In this document: piece by piece, positions 34,773 to 43,211 of the stretch
Numbering within the stretch: position 1 is the first letter of the stretch
Layout of the letters: each line of letters begins with the position of its first letter
From: Sulfurimonas lithotrophica
GTDB taxonomy: Bacteria; Campylobacterota; Campylobacteria; Campylobacterales; Sulfurimonadaceae
NCBI RefSeq assembly: GCF_009258225.1
Contig: NZ_CP043617.1
Span: 124,001-188,000, forward strand
Length of the DNA stretch: 64,000 nucleotides
Reading direction: 5' to 3'
Made by a program: the position numbers and the translations under genes
The notes under the pieces: model-generated
Told to the model about the DNA's origin: nothing
The model's input: only the letters and a program-made list of their open reading frames with translations
Databases searched by the model: none

Positions 34773-36997
34773 TATTTATCTATCTCTTCTTTAGGTGTGC
34801 GGGCTTTACACTTTACACATTCATAAACATCTTTATTTCTATATGTTCTCTGGGCTAATACACCCTCACAACCATCTTCGCGACATTTGATTGTAGTTGG
34901 CTCAAACTTGGATATAAATTTACATTTAGGGTAGTTCTCACATCCCCAAAAAGGTCCGCGACGGGAGTTTTTAAGACTTAGTTTGCCGCCACAATCCGGA
35001 CAAGGTGTATCACTAACTTTTTCATCGACTTGGATGCTTTTTGTATTTTTACATTCAGGGTATCCGCTACAAGCTAAAAATTGACCGTTACGACCTGTCT
35101 TGATTATCATCTCTTTGCCGCATTTATCGCAGATTTCATCAGAAACTTCCTCTTTTTTCTCTTGCTTATTTCCTTCTTCATCTACTTGTTCGGTATATTT
35201 ACATTTTGGAAAACCGCTACATGCTATAAAGTTTCCAAATCGTCCACTTCTAAGAAGTAGTTCCTCTCCACATTTAGGACATGAACGTCCAAGTGGTTTT
35301 GCAAGCTTTAATGAAACTATATTTTGTTTACCTTCTTCAATCTGTTTCATAAACCTTTTGTAAAAGTCACTTAATAGTTGTTCCCAATCTTCACCGTTTT
35401 CAGCTACTTCATCTAGCTTTTCTTCCATACGTGCCGTAAAATTAATATCTACGATATTTGCAAAGTTTTTCTCTAAAGTTTCCGTTACGGTAAATGCCAT
35501 CTCTGTAGGGATAATCTGCTTTTTCTCGATAGATACATATGTACGCCCGCTAAGTGTAGCGATAGTCGGTGCATAAGTTGAGGGACGACCAACTCCTTCA
35601 GATTCTAGCTTTTTAATAAGTGCAGCTTCTGAATAACGTGCAGGAGGTTCGGTAAAGTGTTGAGTGGGTTTTATACTCTGAACTTCGGCATTTTCTCCCT
35701 CTTTTAACTGTGGAAGTAGTTTGTCCTTATCTTCAGCACCCGTTAGTGCATAAAAACCATCAAACGTAAGCTTACGTCCGGATGCACGAAACTCCGAATG
35801 TTCTCCACTAAATGTGATGCTTTGTTGTTCAAACTCTGCATCATTCATTTGACATGCCATAAAACGCTCATATATCAAACGGTATAGTTTAATCTCATCA
35901 GGTTTTAAAAACTTTTGAGCTACTTCGGGTGTAAAGCTTAGTATAGTAGGGCGAATAGCTTCGTGGGCTTCTTGTGCACCTTTTGCTTTTTTAGTATAAA
36001 CTTTTGGCTCTTTTGGCAGGTATTTATCCCCGAATCTGTTTTTAATAACACCGCGGACCATGCTTACGGCTTCGTGTGCCAAGTTAAGTGAATCTGTACG
36101 CATATATGTAATAACACCGCTTGTACCATCAGGTGTTTTAACACCCTCATAAAGCGCCTGAGCTATCATCATGGTTTTTTTAGGGGTAAATCCAAGCTTA
36201 CTAGATGCACTCTGTTGAAGAGTCGATGTCATAAAAGGCGGAGGAGTTTTAGATTTTCTGTGTTTAGTTTCTATCTTTGATATTTCAAAATTATCCGCTT
36301 TTACGCTTTTTTCTATTTTAGAAGCTTCATCTTTATTGGCAATGCTCAGTTTCTCGATTTTATTACCTTCAAAACTCACAAGGTTTGCCTCTATATCTTT
36401 TTTAAATATAGTATCCATAGACCAATACTCTTGAGGTACAAAAGCTTTAATCTCGCGTTCACGATCTACCACGAGTTTTAGTGTTGAGCTTTGCACACGT
36501 CCGGCAGATAAACCTTTTTGAATTTTTGAAGCTAATAGAGGGGAGAGTTTATAACCGACTATTCTATCTAAAAGACGACGAGTCTGTTGGGCATTTACCA
36601 TATTCATATCTATATGTCTTGCATTCTCTAACGCCGCTTTTATAGCAGACTTTGTAATCTCATGAAATACTATGCGCGGTAGTTCTGCCGGATCTTTTTT
36701 TATAGCATGTGCAATATGCCATCCAATTGCTTCACCTTCACGATCCTCATCGGTTGCGATATATATGTTGTCGGCTTTTTTTGCTAAGTCTTTTATCTCT
36801 TTTACCGTTGGAGCATTCTCTTTTGCAACTGAGTACTTTGGAGTTATCTCTCCCGTCTCTTCATCTACGGTGATTCCAAAACGACTTTTTGGTAAATCTC
36901 TAATATGACCCTTAGAAGCAATAACTTTATAGTCCTTGCCAAGGAAATTTGTAATAGTCCTAGCTTTAGCAGGAGATTCGACAATAATTAAGTTCAA
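34772..36997 (-). CDS. topA: DNA topoisomerase I
   Basis: The 741-residue enzyme relaxes negative supercoils. The N-terminal TOPRIM domain (IVESPAKARTI, TDEDREGEAIGWH), the catalytic tyrosine in GVITYMRTDS (near residue 300) and the RPSTYAPTIATL region are intact. Four C-terminal zinc ribbons follow (about 585-735), for example CPKCGEELLLRSGRFG and CDKCGKEMIIKTGRNG. Four ribbons is the usual number for this phylum. The gene is the first of a minus-strand operon and diverges from the first flagellin gene, with 199 bp between the starts. Confidence 0.97.
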   Translation of the reverse strand: MNLIIVESPAKARTITNFLGKDYKVIASKGHIRDLPKSRFGITVDEETGEITPKYSVAKENAPTVKEIKDLAKKADNIYIATDEDREGEAIGWHIAHAIKKDPAELPRIVFHEITKSAIKAALENARHIDMNMVNAQQTRRLLDRIVGYKLSPLLASKIQKGLSAGRVQSSTLKLVVDREREIKAFVPQEYWSMDTIFKKDIEANLVSFEGNKIEKLSIANKDEASKIEKSVKADNFEISKIETKHRKSKTPPPFMTSTLQQSASSKLGFTPKKTMMIAQALYEGVKTPDGTSGVITYMRTDSLNLAHEAVSMVRGVIKNRFGDKYLPKEPKVYTKKAKGAQEAHEAIRPTILSFTPEVAQKFLKPDEIKLYRLIYERFMACQMNDAEFEQQSITFSGEHSEFRASGRKLTFDGFYALTGAEDKDKLLPQLKEGENAEVQSIKPTQHFTEPPARYSEAALIKKLESEGVGRPSTYAPTIATLSGRTYVSIEKKQIIPTEMAFTVTETLEKNFANIVDINFTARMEEKLDEVAENGEDWEQLLSDFYKRFMKQIEEGKQNIVSLKLAKPLGRSCPKCGEELLLRSGRFGNFIACSGFPKCKYTEQVDEEGNKQEKKEEVSDEICDKCGKEMIIKTGRNGQFLACSGYPECKNTKSIQVDEKVSDTPCPDCGGKLSLKNSRRGPFWGCENYPKCKFISKFEPTTIKCREDGCEGVLAQRTYRNKDVYECVKCKARTPKEEIDK

Positions 36998-37094
36998 ATG
37001 GTATTCCTATATATATAGTATATTGGTTTTTAATGTCGGAAGTTTAACACAAAAAGTTTAAAAAGTATAAATTTGAAAATTTTTGAAAATTTTT

Positions 37095-37121
37095 TAAAGT
37101 TATTTTTTTGGCTACCGATAT
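37095..37121 (+). promoter_or_regulatory. Sigma-28 (FliA) promoter of flagellin 1
   Basis: TAAA at 37095-37098 and ACCGATAT at 37114-37121 are separated by exactly 15 bp, matching the FliA consensus TAAA-N15-GCCGATAA. The CGATAT form of the -10 is typical of Campylobacter and Helicobacter flagellin promoters. Confidence 0.85.
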
Positions 37122-37133
37122 ACTTATTATCAA

Positions 37134-37179
37134 GGCAAGGATGCCAAGATAAAATTTAACTTAGAGCGAAAGGCTCTAA
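37134..37179 (+). other. Structured 5' leader of flagellin 1
   Basis: Two hairpins can be drawn in the leader: GGCA-AGGA-TGCC (37134-37145) and TTAGAGC-GAAAG-GCTCTAA (37161-37179). The same leader recurs base for base before flagellin 2. It may stabilise the mRNA or be a target of post-transcriptional control such as CsrA. Confidence 0.5.
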
Positions 37180-37196
37180 CCCGAAAAGGATTTATT

Positions 37197-38360
37197 ATGG
37201 GTTTTAGAATTAACACGAACATCGGTGCGATGAATGCGCACAGAAACGCTACAATGACAAATATTGGACTTGATAAAAGTCTTAACTCACTATCATCAGG
37301 TTTACGTATTAACAAAGCTGCAGATGATGCTTCAGGTATGGCAATTGCCGATACACTTCGCCAACAAGCTAACGGTCTTGGTCAAGCTATTATGAATGCA
37401 AATGATGCAATCGGTGTTACTCAAACTGCGGACGGTGCACTTGAAGAGTATACTAAAATTATTGATACAATCAGAACGAAAGCTATTCAAGCTGCTTCTG
37501 ATGGTCAAAACTTAGGTACGCGTCAAAAAATCCAAGAAGATATTGACAGATTGATGCAAGAAGCGCAAAATATTGCTACTACTACTTCGTTTAACGGTCA
37601 GACACTATTAAACGGTGCATTCCAAAATAAATCTTTCCATATCGGTGCATATGCAGGTGAGACTATAAAACTTTCAATTGATGACACTCAAACAGATAAT
37701 GTAGCTCAATTTGCACTTAGTGAAGGTACTACAGCGATTGCTACAGGTGCAGCCGGTACAGTAACCGATCAACTAACTATTACAGATGCAGCCGGTATTC
37801 AAGTTGATACTGGTTCTATTACATTTGCTTCAAACTCTACGTCTTTAGAGAATGCTCAGATTTTAGTTGATGCATTTAATGCAGATTCACAAACAGAAGG
37901 GGCTGATTTAAGAGCAAGTGTATATGAGCTTGACAGTTCAACTGCAACTACTCCTGCATATGGTATCCGTATAGATTCGTCAGATGATTTTACAGTTGAT
38001 GCTGCAGGTAATACTGGTGTAGCTGCAGGTACAAAAGGTACAACAAATACTTTTGATACAATAGATGTTACGACAAGAGAGAGTGCAGAGAAAGCGATTA
38101 TTATTTCTGACTACGCTCTAAAAGATATAGATAAAACACGTTCAGATATCGGTTCTGTTCAAAATCAATTAGAATCTACTATACGTAATATTTCTGTAAC
38201 TCAGGTAAATGTTAAAGCAGCTGAATCTCAAATCCGTGATGTTGACTTTGCAGCAGAATCTGCTAACTTTGCTAAAATGAATATCTTAGCTCAATCTGGT
38301 TCATATGCAATGAGTCAAGCTAATGCTGTTCAACAAAACGTGCTTCGTCTATTACAATAG
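37197..38360 (+). CDS. fliC: Flagellin, copy 1
   Basis: The 387-residue protein has the conserved flagellin N-terminal D0/D1 (MGFRINTNIGAMNAHRNA, then NKAADDASGMAIADTLRQQ) and C-terminal D1/D0 (NFAKMNILAQSGSYAMSQAN, ending VLRLLQ). A short variable middle (about 165-290) rich in Thr, Ala and Ser provides potential O-glycosylation sites. It is made under a FliA promoter. It and copy 2 differ only in the central region, while copy 3 differs at both ends but shares the copy 2 centre. A glycosylation role is inferred from the adjacent nonulosonic acid genes. Confidence 0.97.
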   Translation: MGFRINTNIGAMNAHRNATMTNIGLDKSLNSLSSGLRINKAADDASGMAIADTLRQQANGLGQAIMNANDAIGVTQTADGALEEYTKIIDTIRTKAIQAASDGQNLGTRQKIQEDIDRLMQEAQNIATTTSFNGQTLLNGAFQNKSFHIGAYAGETIKLSIDDTQTDNVAQFALSEGTTAIATGAAGTVTDQLTITDAAGIQVDTGSITFASNSTSLENAQILVDAFNADSQTEGADLRASVYELDSSTATTPAYGIRIDSSDDFTVDAAGNTGVAAGTKGTTNTFDTIDVTTRESAEKAIIISDYALKDIDKTRSDIGSVQNQLESTIRNISVTQVNVKAAESQIRDVDFAAESANFAKMNILAQSGSYAMSQANAVQQNVLRLLQ

Positions 38361-38469
38361 ATGAGTAAAGAGCTTTAGCTCTTTGCATGTTTCTTTGAAA
38401 ATGTTTTAAGACTATTACAATAGTCTAAAACATTTATTTAGAAAACATTTAGTTTTCTACTTTCTTCGA

Positions 38470-38499
38470 GTCAAAGAGTTTATCTCTTTGGCTTTTTTT
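38470..38499 (+). terminator. Intrinsic terminator of flagellin 1
   Basis: A nine-pair stem (GTCAAAGAG with CTCTTTGGC) and a 5-base loop are followed by seven T. Three further hairpins lie between the stop codon and this element, including an AATGTTTTA-type long stem around 38400. Confidence 0.8.
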
Positions 38500-38540
38500 A
38501 TTTTCCGCGAACATTATTATTTAATTTAGAAAAAATTTAT

Positions 38541-38567
38541 TAAAGTTATTTTTTTGGCTACCGATAT
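38541..38567 (+). promoter_or_regulatory. Sigma-28 (FliA) promoter of flagellin 2
   Basis: TAAA (38541-38544) and ACCGATAT (38560-38567) with a 15-bp spacer repeat the flagellin 1 promoter exactly. Identity with copy 1 begins at about this TAAA. Confidence 0.85.
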
Positions 38568-38642
38568 ACTTATTATCAAGGCAAGGATGCCAAGATAAAA
38601 TTTAACTTAGAGCGAAAGGCTCTAACCCGAAAAGGATTTATT

Positions 38643-39818
38643 ATGGGTTTTAGAATTAACACGAACATCGGTGCGATGAATGCGCACAGAAACGCTACAA
38701 TGACAAATATTGGACTTGATAAAAGTCTTAACTCACTATCATCAGGTTTACGTATTAACAAAGCTGCAGATGATGCTTCAGGTATGGCAATTGCCGATAC
38801 ACTTCGCCAACAAGCTAACGGTCTTGGTCAAGCTATTATGAATGCAAATGATGCAATCGGTGTTACTCAAACTGCGGACGGTGCACTTGAAGAGTATACT
38901 AAAATTATTGATACAATCAGAACGAAAGCTATTCAAGCTGCTTCTGATGGTCAAAACTTAGGTACGCGTCAAAAAATCCAAGAAGATATTGACAGATTGA
39001 TGCAAGAAGCGCAAAATATTGCTACTACTACTTCGTTTAACGGTCAGACACTATTAAACGGTGCATTCCAAAATAAATCTTTCCATATCGGTGCATATGC
39101 AGGTGAGACTATAAAACTTTCAATTGATGACACTCAAACAGATAACGTAGCTCAATTTGCACTTAGTGAAGGTACTACTGCAGTTTCTACTGGTGCAGCC
39201 GGTACAGTTGTTGGACAAATTGCAGTAACTGATGCAGCTGGTATTTCTGTTGATACAGGTGCTATTACATTTGCTTCAAACTCTACGTCTTTAGAGAATG
39301 CTCAGATTTTAGTTGATGCATTTAATGCAGATGCACAAACTGAAGGTGCTGATTTAAGAGCTAGTGTATTTGAACTTGACAGTTCAACTGCAGCTGTACC
39401 TGCATACAGTATCCGTATAGATTCGTCAGATGATTTTACAGTTGATACAGATGATAGTGGTACTGGTACTACCGGTATAGCTACTAGTACAAAAGGTACA
39501 ACAAATACTTTTGATACAATAGATGTTACGACAAGAGAGAGTGCAGAGAAAGCAATTATTATTTCTGACTACGCTCTAAAAGATATAGATAAAACACGTT
39601 CAGATATCGGTTCTGTTCAAAATCAATTAGAATCTACTGTACGTAATATTTCCGTAACTCAGGTAAATGTTAAAGCAGCTGAATCTCAAATCCGTGATGT
39701 TGACTTTGCAGCAGAATCTGCTAACTTTGCTAAAATGAATATCTTAGCTCAATCTGGTTCATATGCAATGAGTCAAGCTAATGCTGTTCAACAAAACGTG
39801 CTTCGTCTATTACAATAG
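38643..39818 (+). CDS. fliC: Flagellin, copy 2
   Basis: The 391-residue flagellin is identical to copy 1 over the first roughly 175 residues and almost so over the last 90 or so. Its middle differs: TAVSTGAAGTVVGQIAVTD replaces the copy 1 segment, and a TDDSGTGTTGIATS loop is four residues longer. That middle closely matches copy 3 instead. Same-promoter duplication with a swapped centre suggests gene conversion. Filament composition would depend on relative expression of the three genes, with copies 1 and 2 both sigma-28 dependent. Confidence 0.97.
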   Translation: MGFRINTNIGAMNAHRNATMTNIGLDKSLNSLSSGLRINKAADDASGMAIADTLRQQANGLGQAIMNANDAIGVTQTADGALEEYTKIIDTIRTKAIQAASDGQNLGTRQKIQEDIDRLMQEAQNIATTTSFNGQTLLNGAFQNKSFHIGAYAGETIKLSIDDTQTDNVAQFALSEGTTAVSTGAAGTVVGQIAVTDAAGISVDTGAITFASNSTSLENAQILVDAFNADAQTEGADLRASVFELDSSTAAVPAYSIRIDSSDDFTVDTDDSGTGTTGIATSTKGTTNTFDTIDVTTRESAEKAIIISDYALKDIDKTRSDIGSVQNQLESTVRNISVTQVNVKAAESQIRDVDFAAESANFAKMNILAQSGSYAMSQANAVQQNVLRLLQ

Positions 39819-39927
39819 ATGAGTAAAGAGCTTTAGCTCTTTGCATGTTTCTTTGAAAATGTTTTAAGACTATTACAATAGTCTAAAACATTTATTTAGA
39901 AAACATTTAGTTTTCTACTTTCTTCGA

Positions 39928-39957
39928 GTCAAAGAGTTTATCTCTTTGGCTTTTCTT
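39928..39957 (+). terminator. Intrinsic terminator of flagellin 2
   Basis: It is the same stem and loop as after copy 1, followed by TTTTCTTATT, so the T-tract is shorter. Sequence identity between the two copies ends here. Confidence 0.75.
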
Positions 39958-39978
39958 ATTCCTAAGCACTTTTTTATT

Positions 39979-39995
39979 TTGGAACAAGTTTTGCT
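39979..39995 (+). promoter_or_regulatory. Sigma-54 (RpoN) promoter of flagellin 3
   Basis: TTGGAACA-AGTT-TTGCT has the invariant GG (39981-39982) and GC (39993-39994) separated by exactly 10 bases, matching the RpoN -24/-12 consensus TTGGCACG-N4-TTGCW. No FliA box is seen upstream of this copy. Helicobacter and Campylobacter likewise have a sigma-54 minor flagellin gene (flaB). Confidence 0.85.
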
Positions 39996-40029
39996 AAAAC
40001 CTTTTTAATATTTAATAAAAGGATTTGTT

Positions 40030-41205
40030 ATGGGTTTTAGAATAAACACAAATATCGGTGCAATGAATGCGCACAGAAACGCTACTCAAACTAACATCGG
40101 ACTTGATAAAAGTCTTAACTCACTATCATCAGGTTTACGTATTAACAAAGCTGCAGATGATGCTTCAGGTATGGCAATTGCCGATACACTTCGCCAACAG
40201 GCTAGTGGCCTTGGTCAAGCTATTATGAATGCAAATGATGCAATCGGTGTTACTCAAACTGCAGATGGGGCTTTAGATGAATACACTAAAATTATTGATA
40301 TTATCAGAACGAAAGCTATTCAAGCTGCATCTGATGGTCAAAACTTAGATACACGTTCAAAAATTCAAGCGGATATCGACAGATTGATGCAAGAAGCGCA
40401 AAATATTGCTACTACTACTTCGTTTAACGGTCAGACACTATTAAACGGTGCATTCCAAAATAAATCTTTCCATATCGGTGCATATGCAGGTGAGACAGTA
40501 AAACTATCCATCCAAGATACTCAAACAGATGCTGTATCTGAATTTGCACTTAGTGAAGGTACTACTGCAGTTTCTACTGGTGCAGCCGGTACAGTCGTTG
40601 GACAAATTGCGGTAACTGATTATGCTGGTATTTCTGTTGATACAGGTGCTATTACATTTGCTTCAAACTCTACGTCTTTAGAGAATGCTCAGATTTTAGT
40701 TGATGCATTTAATGCAGATGCACAAACTGAAGGTGCAAAACTAAGAGCTAGTGTATTTGAACTTGACAGTTCAACTGCAGCTGTACCTGCATACAGTATC
40801 CGTATAGATTCTCCTGAGGACTTTACAGTTGATACAGATGATAGTGGTACTGGTACTACCGGTATAGCTACTACTGCAAAAGGTTTAACAAATAACTTTG
40901 GTACAATCGATGTTACGACTAGAGAAAGTGCAGAGAAAGCGATTATTATTGCCGATTATGCTTTAATAGATATAGATAAAACACGTTCAGATATCGGTTC
41001 TGTTCAGAATCAATTAGAATCTACTATACGTAATATTTCTGTAACTCAGGTAAATGTTAAAGCAGCTGAATCTCAAATCCGTGATGTTGACTTTGCAGCA
41101 GAATCTGCTAACTTTGCTAAAATGAATATCTTAGCTCAATCTGGTTCATATGCAATGAGTCAAGCTAATGCCGTTCAACAAAATGTTTTAAAATTACTAC
41201 AATAA
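40030..41205 (+). CDS. Flagellin, copy 3 (FlaB-like, sigma-54 dependent)
   Basis: The 391-residue flagellin has the same domain layout, with small differences near both ends: TQTNIGLD at the start, LDEYTKIIDIIR and RSKIQADIDR in D1, and VLKLLQ at the end. The central region is nearly the same as in copy 2, at DNA level as well. By analogy with Helicobacter FlaB, a sigma-54 flagellin would be made before the sigma-28 ones and be placed near the hook. A GGATTTGTT ribosome binding site precedes the ATG. The gene ends at a bidirectional hairpin. Confidence 0.96.
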   Translation: MGFRINTNIGAMNAHRNATQTNIGLDKSLNSLSSGLRINKAADDASGMAIADTLRQQASGLGQAIMNANDAIGVTQTADGALDEYTKIIDIIRTKAIQAASDGQNLDTRSKIQADIDRLMQEAQNIATTTSFNGQTLLNGAFQNKSFHIGAYAGETVKLSIQDTQTDAVSEFALSEGTTAVSTGAAGTVVGQIAVTDYAGISVDTGAITFASNSTSLENAQILVDAFNADAQTEGAKLRASVFELDSSTAAVPAYSIRIDSPEDFTVDTDDSGTGTTGIATTAKGLTNNFGTIDVTTRESAEKAIIIADYALIDIDKTRSDIGSVQNQLESTIRNISVTQVNVKAAESQIRDVDFAAESANFAKMNILAQSGSYAMSQANAVQQNVLKLLQ

Positions 41206-41223
41206 AAGTTAGTTAAAAAGTGT

Positions 41224-41247
41224 ATTGAAGCTATATATAGCTTCAAT
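41224..41247. terminator. Bidirectional 24-bp palindrome between flagellin 3 and the Maf gene
   Basis: ATTGAAGCTA-TATA-TAGCTTCAAT is a perfect palindrome placed between two convergent stops (41205 and 41250). It lacks a strong T-tract but probably ends transcription from both sides. Confidence 0.65.
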
Positions 41248-41249
41248 GA

Positions 41250-43211
41250 CTACTGCACTATCTCATCTATCATTGAGTCGTAAAAATTTACAATTTCTTT
41301 CATATTTTTGTAAATCATTTTTTTCATGTTTTTAATATGTTTCTTCTGATTTTTGAGTTCTCTCGTATTAAAAAAATCTACAATATATGTAGAAGTATTT
41401 AAAATGTATATACTTAAAATTTCTTGTAATTCATTTCTTTGAGAGTTAAATATAATGCTTAACATTTCGGTATAATTTCTGATAAAAGTAATATCATCAC
41501 TGCTGGCAGATTCGTAAAATTTTTCAATTGCTTGTTTATAAGTTAATATTTTAGATTTTCTGTCAGCTTGTGTAAGTTTATGACTTGAAATGGATTTTAA
41601 ATAATCCAATATATTTTTTTTATTTATTGGTGTTGTTAGTGAAGTAGAAACATAGGCATCTGTTTTAAAAGGTATCACGTTTTCAAAATATGCACCATCG
41701 TTAAGATTAAAAACTTTTTGAGAGTCTTTTTTTAATACAGACGTATAAAAATTAATGTAAGGTATAGACATGGCAAAAAGTGGTGTAGTTAAAACTTTTT
41801 CTCTAAAATTTCCTTTTACATGAAAAGTACTTTTGTCTAGTGATATATTTTGATTTAGTTTTTCACTACTAGATATATCAAGCTTTTTATTTAGTTGGTG
41901 ATTATCAGTGTGCGTACTCCCATCATCACTTATCGCTAAATCCAAACCAAGAAAATATATATTTTTGGCATTTAAGTACAAAGAAATAGCATACATATAT
42001 TCACCTATACTTGCAGCTTCTATTTTTTGGTGTTCAGAAAAATAGTTAGTTCTGTCTTCTGTTAAAAATATATTTTTAGAAGGAAAAAGTTTAAATAAAG
42101 TATCCGGTACTGATGCACTAAATATACATATAGCATCTTTTAAAATCGACACATCTCCAATCTTATCTAGTAGTTTCGTTGTCGCTAAAACTTTTTCATC
42201 TATTTGTAGAACAAAATCAGGTGTAATTGATTGTTTCTTTAGTGTTGGAATTGAAGCTAAAGCAGCAAATATTATAAATTCATCTGCATATTTACTCAGC
42301 CATTTTAGATTTTTATCTAGTGAAGGCCCAGCCCCGATTATCAATGCAGGTTTATCAGCAAAAATATTTAATGATGGATCAGACTTTAAATTTAAAAAAT
42401 TATATTTTTCATTAATCCTTTTTAAAACTTGCTTATTTTTATGCAATAAAAATTCATGTGGATAAGTTTTTTCTGTTCTACTTATTATAAGTTCTTGTAT
42501 CATTTGAATTTTTTGTTCATAAGCATCTGAAAAAAGTGAAAATTTAATGAAATGATTTCTTACAAAAGAATCTAGATAAAAGCTATAAAAAATATTTTTG
42601 AACTCTTCTTTAGTATGAGCTATGGAAAAAAATGCAATTTTACCATCAAGTATTTGTTTATAATTATTCACAAATAAGGATAATCTAAAAAGTTCAATAT
42701 CATCTTCTATTATTAAGATAGAGTTTGAATTAGTTGTGTTCAAAACACTATTCAAATGAAGACCAAGTCCCAATCCTATAAATATAATTTTATTAATAGA
42801 TTTTAAAGAATCGGTTTTATGAATATTATTGTTATAATACTGAATTATTTCGGCAGAATTTGAATACATAGACATTGCATCGTTTGTTTTAGATTTATCC
42901 AGAGCTTTATCTGAAAAATCATAGTTATAAAATGTCTCAAAAACTTGTTCATTCTTCTTAAAAGATATTTGTTTAGCCAATTTATCCGAATATATATTTG
43001 AATCTTGGTTGTATAAAAAATTTTTGCTTGATAAATCTATGACATCAAAGTACCCGTTTCTATATTCCAAATCATATTTTTGAGGTAGTTCTCCCTCTTC
43101 CATAAGAATTTCAAGAGCTTTAACTTTAGTAAAAACTGCTTCATAATTTTTCTCAAGATAACTCATGTTTTCATTGTAGTTGTTTATAACTTGTTGTTCA
43201 ATACTATTCAT
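41250..43211 (-). CDS. Maf-family flagellin nonulosonic acid transferase (DUF115)
   Basis: The 653-residue protein belongs to the motility-associated factor family. An N-terminal domain (about 1-140) precedes the DUF115 Rossmann core with IIFIGLGLGLHLNSVL and SILIIEDDIELF, then PALIIGAGPSLDKNLKWL (about 285-303), and ends with a helical C-terminal part. Maf proteins transfer CMP-activated pseudaminic or legionaminic acid to flagellin Ser/Thr in the cytoplasm. Its place beside three flagellins and neuABC is the classic arrangement. The start is the ATG at 43211 after GGAG; a GTG at 43217 is also in frame but overlaps the ribosome binding site. Confidence 0.88.
   Translation of the reverse strand: MNSIEQQVINNYNENMSYLEKNYEAVFTKVKALEILMEEGELPQKYDLEYRNGYFDVIDLSSKNFLYNQDSNIYSDKLAKQISFKKNEQVFETFYNYDFSDKALDKSKTNDAMSMYSNSAEIIQYYNNNIHKTDSLKSINKIIFIGLGLGLHLNSVLNTTNSNSILIIEDDIELFRLSLFVNNYKQILDGKIAFFSIAHTKEEFKNIFYSFYLDSFVRNHFIKFSLFSDAYEQKIQMIQELIISRTEKTYPHEFLLHKNKQVLKRINEKYNFLNLKSDPSLNIFADKPALIIGAGPSLDKNLKWLSKYADEFIIFAALASIPTLKKQSITPDFVLQIDEKVLATTKLLDKIGDVSILKDAICIFSASVPDTLFKLFPSKNIFLTEDRTNYFSEHQKIEAASIGEYMYAISLYLNAKNIYFLGLDLAISDDGSTHTDNHQLNKKLDISSSEKLNQNISLDKSTFHVKGNFREKVLTTPLFAMSIPYINFYTSVLKKDSQKVFNLNDGAYFENVIPFKTDAYVSTSLTTPINKKNILDYLKSISSHKLTQADRKSKILTYKQAIEKFYESASSDDITFIRNYTEMLSIIFNSQRNELQEILSIYILNTSTYIVDFFNTRELKNQKKHIKNMKKMIYKNMKEIVNFYDSMIDEIVQ

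Larger units (their letters stand above)
37095..38499 (+). repeat. Flagellin repeat unit 1 (promoter, gene and terminator)
   Basis: The unit from the sigma-28 promoter through the coding region to the terminator recurs directly downstream. Promoter, 5' leader, both ends of the gene and the 3' untranslated region look identical in the two copies, while the centre differs. Confidence 0.85.
38541..39954 (+). repeat. Flagellin repeat unit 2
   Basis: This is the second direct copy of the promoter-gene-terminator unit, offset by 1446 bp at the start codon. It begins at the sigma-28 box and ends within the terminator T-tract, after which the sequences differ. Confidence 0.85.

Noticed and set aside
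37130-38761. Two identical minus-strand 61-codon ORFs at the flagellin starts (37130-37315 and 38576-38761)
   Set aside because: They are antisense to the conserved flagellin N-terminus and its leader. Their identity simply reflects the tandem flagellin duplication.
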